From Kamptonema formosum PCC 10802 (GTDB taxonomy: Bacteria; Cyanobacteriota; Cyanobacteriia; Cyanobacteriales; Oscillatoriaceae): a stretch of DNA of 64,000 bases. The notes below the pieces were generated by a model. It made no database searches, was not told the origin of the DNA, and was given only the letters and a program-made list of their open reading frames with translations. The translations under genes were made by a program, and so were the position numbers. Each line of letters starts with the position of its first letter. Within the stretch, counting starts at the first letter, position 1. The stretch covers positions 1,677,544 to 1,741,543 of the forward strand of contig NZ_KB235948.1 of NCBI RefSeq assembly GCF_000332335.1, written 5' to 3'. Positions 57,094 to 64,000 of the stretch are shown in pieces.

Positions 57094-58632
57094 ATGACCG
57101 GCATAAAACTTAACGAATTTACCGCCGCAATGTCTGAATCCCCTATGGCGGAGCGATTGCAAAATCTGTGGGGACATGCAGAGCGATGGGATGTGGCTTC
57201 TACAGGGTGCGTTGCCAATATTACGCCGATTTTTGGCTATCTTTGGCTGATGGTTGCCGCAACTCCACCCAACAGGCAAAACAGCGAAACCTCTATGTAT
57301 GTCACCAAGTTACCTTCTAAAGGGGGCAGTTGTGGCACGGTGGATATTTTGGAAAGTGGTGGCTTGTCTTTTCCAAGCGACGCACAGGCGATCGCGCAGC
57401 AATGTAAAAAGGAGCTGGGCGTTATTTGCCAGCCCACTGACGATTTAGCCCCAGTGGACAAAGAGTTGATGCGCGTGCGAGGCTTAACCAACTTGATGAC
57501 TAACTTTCCTTTAGTCTATGCCTCTATTCTTTCTAAGCGTATCGCGATCGGCTGCACTCACTGCATTGTAGATGTCAAGTTAGGTCAAGCGACTAAAATG
57601 CTCTCTCCCAGGATGGATGAGAAGCAGATTCAATTAGTGACGAATGATTACTTTAATGAACAGGGCGAACAAAGGCTAGTTATTGACCAGCGGGAAATCT
57701 TAAAGGAGTTTAAAAGTCTCCTTTCTGAGGTAGTAGGCGGGACAAATAAGGAGTTTCCGGACCTGAAAGAACAGCCCTGGATTGTGCAACTATGCCAAGA
57801 TTCAAAGCAACCAGGCGGCGAGTCAAAACTCAATCAACTCAAAGAGATTCGCTGGTTGCTGACAAATTCCAGTATGCCCCAATGTCGGGCTATCGGCAGG
57901 CAGCTAATTTTGATTCATATTGACGAACTGATTTCTGGGAAAAGAGGCAAGGGAGAACATTTAGAAGATTTGCTGGATGAAAATTTGTTAAACCAGCCAA
58001 CCGAATACAAAAAACTATATTGCGATATTCTTCCCAAGATATGCGGAATCAATGAAGTTGAATTGGCCGTATGGGAAGAGCTGAAAGAACAATGGCGTAA
58101 GTTGAAGAAGTGCTTGCCCAAACTGGAATCAAATTGCCGGCATAGGGACAGTCTTCTAGCTTCATCGGAGGAGGCGGAAGCGAATGTTAAAAATGATGAC
58201 AAGGAGTTTACTGTCCAGAAATATCTATACGAACCCACCTATGATTCTCTGGAAAAAAGCTATCCAGAGGGACAAGAAGAAGATTTAAAGATTGTCACTT
58301 TTGGGCTTTATCCCTATCAGTTGGCAGCTAAAGATAAGGTAAAAATCAAGTGCATGGATGCTTACGCGCTGGATAAGTTGTTTGGGTGGCTGTGTGGAGA
58401 AAACCCCTACGATCCGGAAGTAGGAATCTGGCTGCACAAGTTGCCTGGAGAAGAAGTAGAAAAAACCACCAATAATCAGCCAGATGAGCGGCAAAAAAAG
58501 CACTATAAAAAGCTTGCTGCTTGCGGCTTATGGCAACAGCCTATAATCTCTATTTTCTATCGCCCTAGCCGGTGTTCTGAATCAGAGGTCTTTGCAAAAG
58601 CAAGGGAATTTTTGTGCCGTGTGAAAGTCTAA
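57094..58632 (+). CDS. Divergent thymidine/pyrimidine phosphorylase-like protein
   Basis: A 512-residue protein 8 bases after the kinase-like gene. Residues about 8-300 align with thymidine phosphorylase throughout: TAAMSES (TxAMxxSG), STGC (KHSTGG loop), GTVDILES (GGTLDKLES), DDLAPVDKELMRVRGLTN (LAPADKxLYALRDxT), PLVYASILSKR, VDVKLGQ (LDVKVGSG) and HIDELISGK (VEMLISGK). The pyrimidine-binding residues of the E. coli enzyme, R171-S186-K190, correspond to R129-S144-K148 with identical spacing. The phosphate-loop Lys-His before STG is Val-Ala here, and GGVGD is CVAN. It may therefore bind nucleosides without normal phosphorolysis. A C-terminal region (about 310-512) is unrecognised. No general salvage genes are nearby; the partners are pseudo-caspase and kinase-like proteins. 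Confidence 0.8.
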   Translation: MTGIKLNEFTAAMSESPMAERLQNLWGHAERWDVASTGCVANITPIFGYLWLMVAATPPNRQNSETSMYVTKLPSKGGSCGTVDILESGGLSFPSDAQAIAQQCKKELGVICQPTDDLAPVDKELMRVRGLTNLMTNFPLVYASILSKRIAIGCTHCIVDVKLGQATKMLSPRMDEKQIQLVTNDYFNEQGEQRLVIDQREILKEFKSLLSEVVGGTNKEFPDLKEQPWIVQLCQDSKQPGGESKLNQLKEIRWLLTNSSMPQCRAIGRQLILIHIDELISGKRGKGEHLEDLLDENLLNQPTEYKKLYCDILPKICGINEVELAVWEELKEQWRKLKKCLPKLESNCRHRDSLLASSEEAEANVKNDDKEFTVQKYLYEPTYDSLEKSYPEGQEEDLKIVTFGLYPYQLAAKDKVKIKCMDAYALDKLFGWLCGENPYDPEVGIWLHKLPGEEVEKTTNNQPDERQKKHYKKLAACGLWQQPIISIFYRPSRCSESEVFAKAREFLCRVKV

Positions 58633-59247
58633 ATACCGCCCAGAGAATTGACATATCTGCCCTTTCAGGCAGAGCCTGGAAACGCCGCGTTCTTGAGGCT
58701 CTGCCTCCTTAAGTAGCAACTTGGGTTATTTACAGGACTTACGCAGCTACACTTAATGTGGTGTGGGGTGGGTTACGCTATCGCTAACCCACCCTACGAG
58801 CTGCAAGCTGAAGCATGCGCTCTCGCGTCAGCGCGTGGGGTTTAACTGGAGCAATGGCCATAACCAAGCGACTGCGACGAGTAAGTTTAGGAACCACCGC
58901 TACAGTCATGACTGTCAAAGCCATTATAGCGACAACAGACACTCTCCACTTTTTTTTCATCGGTTTGATTATCTGTTGTGGTGGCAGTTCTGCCGGCGAA
59001 CGCACAGCCACTCAGACGCCGCCTCAATAACCATCACGCTGGTGACTCTTTCGATTAGCAGTATAGCATCCCCCGCCAGTCAAAAGACAAATACGGTAAG
59101 CCCCCCTCCCCGTATTGGCGAGCGAGTTTTGCTAACCCCTCAAAAGGTGCCACCGGCACCCTCACAATCCCCCAATCCCCCAATCCCGGCTCCCTCCCCC
59201 AATCTCATAACTCCACAGTCAATATGCCTGCCCTACAAGAAATGGCT
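58633..59247. other. Intergenic region
   Basis: Contains a degenerate GGCAGAGCCTGGAA...GAGGCTCTGCCTCC repeat (58664-58712) and a GGTGGGTTACGCTATCGCTAACCCACCC hairpin-type repeat (arms at about 58767-58794). Short frames on both strands at 58784-59030 overlap each other and neither is convincing. Confidence 0.5.
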
Positions 59248-60057
59248 TTACAAAAAAGTGACGCTCCCATCTGAAGTAACCTCACAAGGGGCGACCGGAA
59301 AAATTTGCAACCCAACCGGCGTATCCATAACGATAACTTCCACATCAAAAACCTGAGCGAGATTTTCCCGAGTCAGAACCTTTGCCGGCGTGCCGATATC
59401 CCAAAGACGCCCCTGCTTGAGGAGAGCGATGCGCGAACTGTACCGCGCTGCCAAATTTACCTCATGCAGCACAGTGATAATCGACAGCCCTTGCTGCCGG
59501 TTGAGCTCTTTGAGCAGTTCCAGCAGTTGCAGCTGGTAGTGAATATCCAGATAAGTCGTCGGCTCATCCAAAAGTAGCACACGCGGAGACTGGGCGAGCG
59601 CCAGCGCCAGAAAAGCCCGCTGGCGCTCCCCCCCCGAAAGCTGCTCCACAAGACGCTCGCTAAACTCTACCAGCCCCGTCTCGACGAGCGCCTCCTCAAC
59701 TAATGCCCGATCTTCAGCATCCAATTCCCACTGCCACCAAGGCTGGTGGGGCGAGCGCCCCAGACTCACCAGCTGGCGCACCGTCAGCCCAGCCGGAATC
59801 GCTTGCTGTTGCGGCAAAAGCGCCAGTTTTCGCGCCACCGCCTGTGCCGGCTCGCTGTGAATCGCTCTCCCATCCAAAAGAACCGCACCCCCGACAGGCT
59901 GCAGGATGCGGCTGAGGAGTTTCAGCAGAGTGGACTTGCCCGAACCGTTCGCGCCCACCAGACTCAGCCACTCGCCCGCGCCGAGAGTGAAGTCAATTTC
60001 CTGAACAATTGGCGTTGCGCTGTAACCGCCGGCAAGATTTTGAGCTTCTAAAGGCAT
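59248..60057 (-). CDS. FecE/FhuC-type ABC transporter ATPase
   Basis: A 269-residue ATPase that powers uptake of iron-siderophore, haem or cobalamin. Walker A is LVGANGSGKSTLLK (about 33-46), the signature is QLSGGERQRAFLALAL, Walker B is RVLLLDEPTTYLD, and the H-loop is VLHEVNLAARY. The stop codon of the permease gene upstream is two bases away, so the two are translationally coupled. The binding-protein gene at 39876 is the only candidate partner in the window. The C-terminal 30 residues (VEVIVMDTPVGLQIFPVAP) are usual for the FepC/FecE group. Confidence 0.95.
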   Translation of the reverse strand: MPLEAQNLAGGYSATPIVQEIDFTLGAGEWLSLVGANGSGKSTLLKLLSRILQPVGGAVLLDGRAIHSEPAQAVARKLALLPQQQAIPAGLTVRQLVSLGRSPHQPWWQWELDAEDRALVEEALVETGLVEFSERLVEQLSGGERQRAFLALALAQSPRVLLLDEPTTYLDIHYQLQLLELLKELNRQQGLSIITVLHEVNLAARYSSRIALLKQGRLWDIGTPAKVLTRENLAQVFDVEVIVMDTPVGLQIFPVAPCEVTSDGSVTFL

Positions 60058-60059
60058 AA

Positions 60060-61094
60060 CTAGAAATTTCTGGAACCAGAACGACTCGATAGCAACCAGA
60101 CAAACAAAGGAGATCCTAGCAGTGCCGTAACAGAACCCACCGGCAGCTCCACCGCCCCCAAGCGAGACAGAATATCAGCAAAAGTCAGCACAAAAGCGCC
60201 GCCAACCGCCGAAAGCGGCAAAACCCAGCGGTAGTCCGCGCCCACGAGCAGCCGGACGCCGTGAGGCACCACCAGCCCCACGAATCCAATCAAGCCGGCG
60301 ACACTCACCGCACCGGCAGCCAGCAGAGTGGCCACTGCCCCAATTAAAAGGCGAGCTCGCAGCAAAGAAAACCCCAGCCCCACCGCCAGATCGTCCCCCA
60401 AATTCAAAACATTCACCGATCTTGCCAGCAGACAGCCGCCCAGGAGCGCCGCCACAATATAAGGAGCAGCCACTGTAACTTCTGACCAGCCCCGTCCGTT
60501 GAGACTGCCAATCAGCCAGTTGAGGGCGAGCTGAACCCTGCCATCATCCGCCAGCAGCAGCAGAGTTGACTGAATAGCGCCAAATAGGGAGCTCACCGCA
60601 ACGCCGCCCAAAACCAGCCGCTCCACCGCAATCCCGCCGCGAGTGCGAGCCAGAAAATAGACTAGCGCCGCCGTCAGCACCGCACCAACCCAAGCTGCCA
60701 CCGGCACCCAAGCGGCAAAGACGCCCAAAGTCACCAGCCCCACTGCCACCAAACCCGCGCCGGCAGAAATCCCCAGCAAAAAGGGATCGGCGAGTCCATT
60801 GCGCAGCATACCCTGGAGCAGCGCGCCCGACATTCCCAAAGCCGCCCCAACCGTCAGCCCCGCCATTGTCCGAGGCAGCCGCAGATCCCAGATAATAGTC
60901 TGGTAAATCGGATCGCCTTTGTGCTGCAAGGCTTGCCACAGCTGGGCCAAACTCACGGAAACCGCACCCTGAGACAGGGAAAACCCAACCGTCAAAACCA
61001 AGCACCCTCCTAAGAGGATGCAGGCTTGCAAGACTCTGCTGAGCGAGAAAGCTTTTGCCACCGGCTCGAAAACCGATACATTCTTTGACCCCAT
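60060..61094 (-). CDS. FecCD-family ABC transporter permease
   Basis: A 344-residue inner-membrane permease of the FecCD/BtuC group, with about ten transmembrane helices. Landmarks: VSVSLAQLWQAL, then DLRLPRTMAGLTVGAALGMS, GALLQGMLRNGLADPFLLGI, SAGAGLVAVG, and near the C-terminus SVAGLIGFVGLVVPHGVRLL. The substrate is probably a ferric siderophore or cobalamin. It is the first gene of a permease-ATPase pair; no second permease gene is present, so the channel would be a homodimer. The upstream intergenic region (61,095-61,260) has a GTAGGGTGCGTTCCCCCC...GGGGAACGC hairpin. Confidence 0.94.
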   Translation of the reverse strand: MGSKNVSVFEPVAKAFSLSRVLQACILLGGCLVLTVGFSLSQGAVSVSLAQLWQALQHKGDPIYQTIIWDLRLPRTMAGLTVGAALGMSGALLQGMLRNGLADPFLLGISAGAGLVAVGLVTLGVFAAWVPVAAWVGAVLTAALVYFLARTRGGIAVERLVLGGVAVSSLFGAIQSTLLLLADDGRVQLALNWLIGSLNGRGWSEVTVAAPYIVAALLGGCLLARSVNVLNLGDDLAVGLGFSLLRARLLIGAVATLLAAGAVSVAGLIGFVGLVVPHGVRLLVGADYRWVLPLSAVGGAFVLTFADILSRLGAVELPVGSVTALLGSPLFVWLLSSRSGSRNF

Positions 61095-61256
61095 TGCGCT
61101 CCTTGCGTCACAAATTTTCCTCTGATCCCTCTGTGTGAAGCTTAAAACATTCAGGCTGTAGGGTGCGTTCCCCCCTGGGGAACGCTACTATCCCCACCGC
61201 ACACGCCCGGCGCAATGGACAATCGTGCCGGTGCGGCGGGCCGGCAGCTTGCTATT

Positions 61257-61565
61257 TTACAGTTTACGATTAAATGATTTTTAAAAAAGTCCGAGTTTAG
61301 ACCTGTTTTGTATATATGTCTTCTACCGGAAGATATAAAATTGGCTTCTGAGGGGCCCCCGAAATGGCCATTTGAGTGTGCCGGTGTGCCGGTGGGCCAC
61401 GGAGCAACCGCCCCGATTGCGGGATATCGCGATAAATTTTACAGCTTCCGATTAAATGATTTTCAAAAAAGTCCGAGTTTAGACCGGTTTTGTATATATG
61501 TCTTCTACCGGATGATAGAAAATTTGCTTCTGAGCTGTCCCCCAGATGGCCATTGGACTGTGGTG
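61257..61565. repeat. 182-bp-period direct repeat
   Basis: A unit of about 125 bases (TTTACGATTAAATGATTTTTAA..., then TTTTGTATATATGTCTTCTACCGGA, ..., GGCCATTTG/GGCCATTGG) occurs at about 61260-61380 and again at about 61442-61560, about 85% alike by eye. It contains AT-rich motifs that could be promoters. Short frames inside (MYICLLPEDIKLASEG and MYICLLPDDRKFASEL) are parallel copies, but I see no sign of real coding. Located upstream of cax. Confidence 0.85.
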
Positions 61566-61600
61566 CCGGTGATACCCAAGGCGTAGGACAGGCGTCTCGC

Positions 61601-61662
61601 CTGTCCCTGGCCTGTCCCTGGCCTGTCCCTGGCCTGTCCCTGGCCTGTCCCTGGCCTGTCCT
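61601..61662. repeat. 11-bp tandem repeat (CTGGCCTGTCC)
   Basis: Five to six copies of an 11-base unit that grew from the end of a GGACAGGCGTCTCGCCTGTCC palindrome (61586-61606). It looks like slippage expansion of the right arm of the interspersed repeat. Confidence 0.9.
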
Positions 61663-61808
61663 GCAGCGTGCGGCGGGTGCGGCGAGGGTGTCTTCCCCGA
61701 TTGGGCTAAAAAGGCTATATTTGCCGGTGTGGGGCCGAACGACTGTTTGCTCCTACAATTTGTTGGGGGTATTCTATCACAGAATCTCGATTCTTTCAAC
61801 CCTAATCT

Positions 61809-62906
61809 ATGACAGTCAAGAAAATTTTATCTTACGTTTTGTTAATATTCGTGCCGATTTCAATAGCGGCTGAATATTTGCACTGGGGGACGATGACGGT
61901 GTTTGTCACGTCGGGTATAGCGATTGTCCCGCTGGCAATCTGGCTGAGCACTGCGACGGAAGAAGTTGCGATTGTGACGGGCCCTTCTATTGGGGGGCTG
62001 TTAAATGCGGTGTTCGGAAATGCGACTGAGCTGATTATTGCGTTTGTGGCGCTGAAAGAGGGTTTGGTTGACATTGTGAAGGCGAGTATTACTGGCACGA
62101 TTATCAGTAACTTGCTGCTGGTGATGGGGCTTTCCATGTTGTTGGGAGGTTTGCGCTACAAGGAACAGGAATTTCAGCCGGTTGTGGCGCGGGTGAACGG
62201 TTCCTCGATGACGCTGGCGGTGACGGCGCTGGTTTTGCCGACGACGGTGATTTACACTTCCAGTGGGGTGGAGCCGGGGGCGATTACCAATCTCTCTATT
62301 ACGGTGGCGGTGGTGCTGGTTGCGGTTTACGCTCTGACGCTGGTGTTTTCTCTGGGCACTCACAGCTACCTTTATGATGTGGGGCTGGTTGAGCTGGAGG
62401 GAGAAGCGCCGAAGGCTGAGAGCGGTGAGCCGGCTGAGCACAAGCCGAATTTGTGGCTCTGGCTGGGCGTGCTGGCAATCTCTACTGTGGCGGTGGCGTT
62501 CGAGTCGGAGATTTTTGTCGGCGTGGTGGAGGAAGCAACTCAGGGGCTGGGGCTGACTCCGCTGTTTACGGGGGTGATTCTTTTGCCTCTGGTTGGCGGC
62601 GCTGCAGAATATGTGACGGCGGTGAGTGTGGCCATTAAGAACAATATGGATCTGTCGGTTTCGGTGGCGATGGGTTCTAGCCTGCTGGTGGCTCTGTTTA
62701 TGGCTCCGCTTTTGGTTCTCGTCGGGGTGGCCATTGGGCAGCCTATGGATTTGAATTTCAATCCGTTTGAGGTGGTGGCTGTGGCTGTGGCGGTGGCGAT
62801 TGCCAATCTGATCAGTTTGGACGGGCGCTCTAACTGGCTGGAGGGGGGGCTGCTGCTGGCTACTTATATGGTTTTAGGGGCGGCTTTCTATTTTCACCCG
62901 GCGTAG
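61809..62906 (+). CDS. cax: Calcium/proton antiporter
   Basis: A 365-residue membrane protein of the CaCA superfamily, CAX branch, which exports Ca2+ (or other divalent cations) in exchange for protons. Both alpha repeats are seen: NAVFGNATELIIAFVALKEG (about 67-86) in the first half and GGAAEYVTAVSVAIKNNMDL (about 263-282) in the second, with the essential acidic residue in each (NATE, GAAE). An acidic loop (LEGEAPKAESGEPAEHK, about 197-213) separates the halves, as in other CAX proteins. About eleven helices are predicted. The ATG at 61809 follows a long repeat-bearing leader. Single-gene unit. Confidence 0.94.
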   Translation: MTVKKILSYVLLIFVPISIAAEYLHWGTMTVFVTSGIAIVPLAIWLSTATEEVAIVTGPSIGGLLNAVFGNATELIIAFVALKEGLVDIVKASITGTIISNLLLVMGLSMLLGGLRYKEQEFQPVVARVNGSSMTLAVTALVLPTTVIYTSSGVEPGAITNLSITVAVVLVAVYALTLVFSLGTHSYLYDVGLVELEGEAPKAESGEPAEHKPNLWLWLGVLAISTVAVAFESEIFVGVVEEATQGLGLTPLFTGVILLPLVGGAAEYVTAVSVAIKNNMDLSVSVAMGSSLLVALFMAPLLVLVGVAIGQPMDLNFNPFEVVAVAVAVAIANLISLDGRSNWLEGGLLLATYMVLGAAFYFHPA

Positions 62907-63440
62907 GAGGGATGTGGCGCGCTGCCGGTGGGGATGGCTCTCGGATGCCGGTGGCAGCTGGGGGGGCGGTGGGGCTGCCGGTGGCCCGAAATGTGCCTTA
63001 CCGGACAGCCTCCGCCCTGGGTGAGGGCCGGCTCTGCCGCCGCTCCCCCCTGAACCGTACAAAAAAAGTAGGGTTATCCGTACCAAAAAGTTCGGTTGTG
63101 TCTCTCCCGAAGCGGGATTTATCTGTTACAGTAATAAAGCGCCGAAAAAAACCAGCGTTCGCGCTTGGGTCTGGAAGCGCACCGAACCAGGAAAAAATAA
63201 TAGTTTGAAAGCCAGAAAGCACGCTAAAACTTTTAAGCTGTTGGGTTGGCTTTGGGCGCACGTCACTAGCCGGTGGGATGATGCGAGATATGTGAGCCGC
63301 AGGAAAAATTTCGGTTCCGCTCGCTCAGTCTCCAGGAATAGGATGTGTTTCTAAATAACAGCGCTTCCGAAGATCCAGAAGCGATTCACTCTCGTGTGAG
63401 CGGGCGGTGAAAAAAACTTCGAGGAAATTCGGAAAAAAGC
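62907..63440. other. Region upstream of the rRNA operon
   Basis: No gene. A 32-base phrase (CGAACCAGGAAAAAATAATA... through TTTGAAAGCCA) at 63183-63214 recurs, with about three changes, at 63506-63537 inside the rRNA leader. A TTACAGTAATAA sequence at about 63126-63137 could be an additional promoter element. Confidence 0.5.
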
Positions 63441-63469
63441 TTGACAAGCTGAAAGCTGCCATGTTAGAT
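63441..63469 (+). promoter_or_regulatory. rRNA operon promoter
   Basis: TTGACA (63441-63446), a 17-base spacer and TTAGAT (63464-63469): a perfect -35 and a good -10 at ideal distance. Transcription would start near 63476, giving a leader of about 145 bases before the 16S rRNA. Confidence 0.7.
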
Positions 63470-63621
63470 TGAGAGAGTGTCAGGGGAGCGCCCCGAAGAC
63501 ACGCCCGAACCAAGAAAAACCAATAGTTTGAAAGCCAAAGCAAGATATTCAATCCTCGTCAAAAGAAATCAGTCTTTGGGGGAAACCCCGGGACAATAGC
63601 AAAGATACAAACTCTTAAAAC

Positions 63622-64000
<379 letters not shown>

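Noticed and set aside
58784..59030. Overlapping short frames on both strands, the minus one starting MKKKWRVSVVAIMALTV like a signal peptide
   Set aside because: No ribosome site, overlapping frames, partly repeat DNA; not enough to call a gene.
61479..61799. A 106-codon minus-strand frame with a Gln-Ala-Arg-Asp-Arg-Pro repeat
   Set aside because: The repeated peptide is only a translation of the 11-base tandem repeat.

Overview
The window comes from a cyanobacterium, probably a filamentous one of the Oscillatoriales type. The last 379 bases are the 5' end of a 16S rRNA gene carrying the cyanobacterial CGGACGGGTGAGTAACGCGTGA-type signature. The gene content fits: NAD(P)H-type GOGAT, a CyaB1-like adenylate cyclase, DUF928/CHASE2/CHAT proteins, Uma2, an NB-ARC/WD40 protein, orthocaspases, many small palindromic intergenic repeats and heptanucleotide tandem repeats.

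Layout. 1-11.3 kb is a plus-strand signalling and surface block: DUF928 protein, CHASE2 nucleotide cyclase, metallo-beta-lactamase-fold hydrolase, cyclic-nucleotide-binding protein, TPR-CHAT protease-like protein and a TpsA-type secreted adhesin. 11.3-14.6 kb is almost empty and repeat-rich, with one NfeD-like gene. 14.6-24.1 kb holds gltB and gltD, separated by DUF6883, DUF4926 and Uma2 genes; decayed pieces of a second GOGAT and a broken S1-domain gene surround gltD. 24.2-35.2 kb carries small proteins, an F420-reductase-like protein, a GAF-GAF-PAS adenylate cyclase, an AAA-like ATPase, an alpha/beta hydrolase and a large AAA-like protein with four GAF domains. 35.3-40.7 kb is a TetR-EmrA-EmrB efflux operon and an iron/cobalamin-type binding lipoprotein. 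40.9-46.5 kb is an NB-ARC/14-WD40 gene flanked by two inverted copies of a 170-180 bp MITE-like element. 46.7-58.6 kb is an AT-richer accessory island. 59.2-61.1 kb encodes a FecCD-type permease and its ATPase, 61.8-62.9 kb a Ca2+/H+ antiporter, and the rRNA operon follows.

The most unusual part is 47.9-58.6 kb. An orthocaspase-NACHT membrane protein with an intact His/Cys pair, split by a frameshift in an A9 run, lies next to a tight three-gene operon. That operon encodes (i) a tandem caspase-fold protein with degenerate active sites, (ii) a 1102-residue protein with a receiver-like domain and an aminoglycoside-phosphotransferase/kinase-like domain, and (iii) a 512-residue protein clearly related to thymidine/pyrimidine nucleoside phosphorylase. 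The phosphorylase homologue keeps the pyrimidine-binding Arg/Ser/Lys triad at exact spacing but has lost the Lys-His of the phosphate loop. I infer a multi-part conflict or programmed-response system resembling the cyanobacterial caspase/STAND/ternary-complex systems, possibly with a nucleoside-directed effector. This is inference from sequence alone.

Cyclic nucleotide signalling is a second theme: two class III cyclases with different substrate-specifying residues, a CNB-domain protein, and GAF arrays related to those of the cyclase. Some apparent frameshifts could be sequence errors, because the 16S fragment itself shows two single-base homopolymer losses at a universally conserved site.
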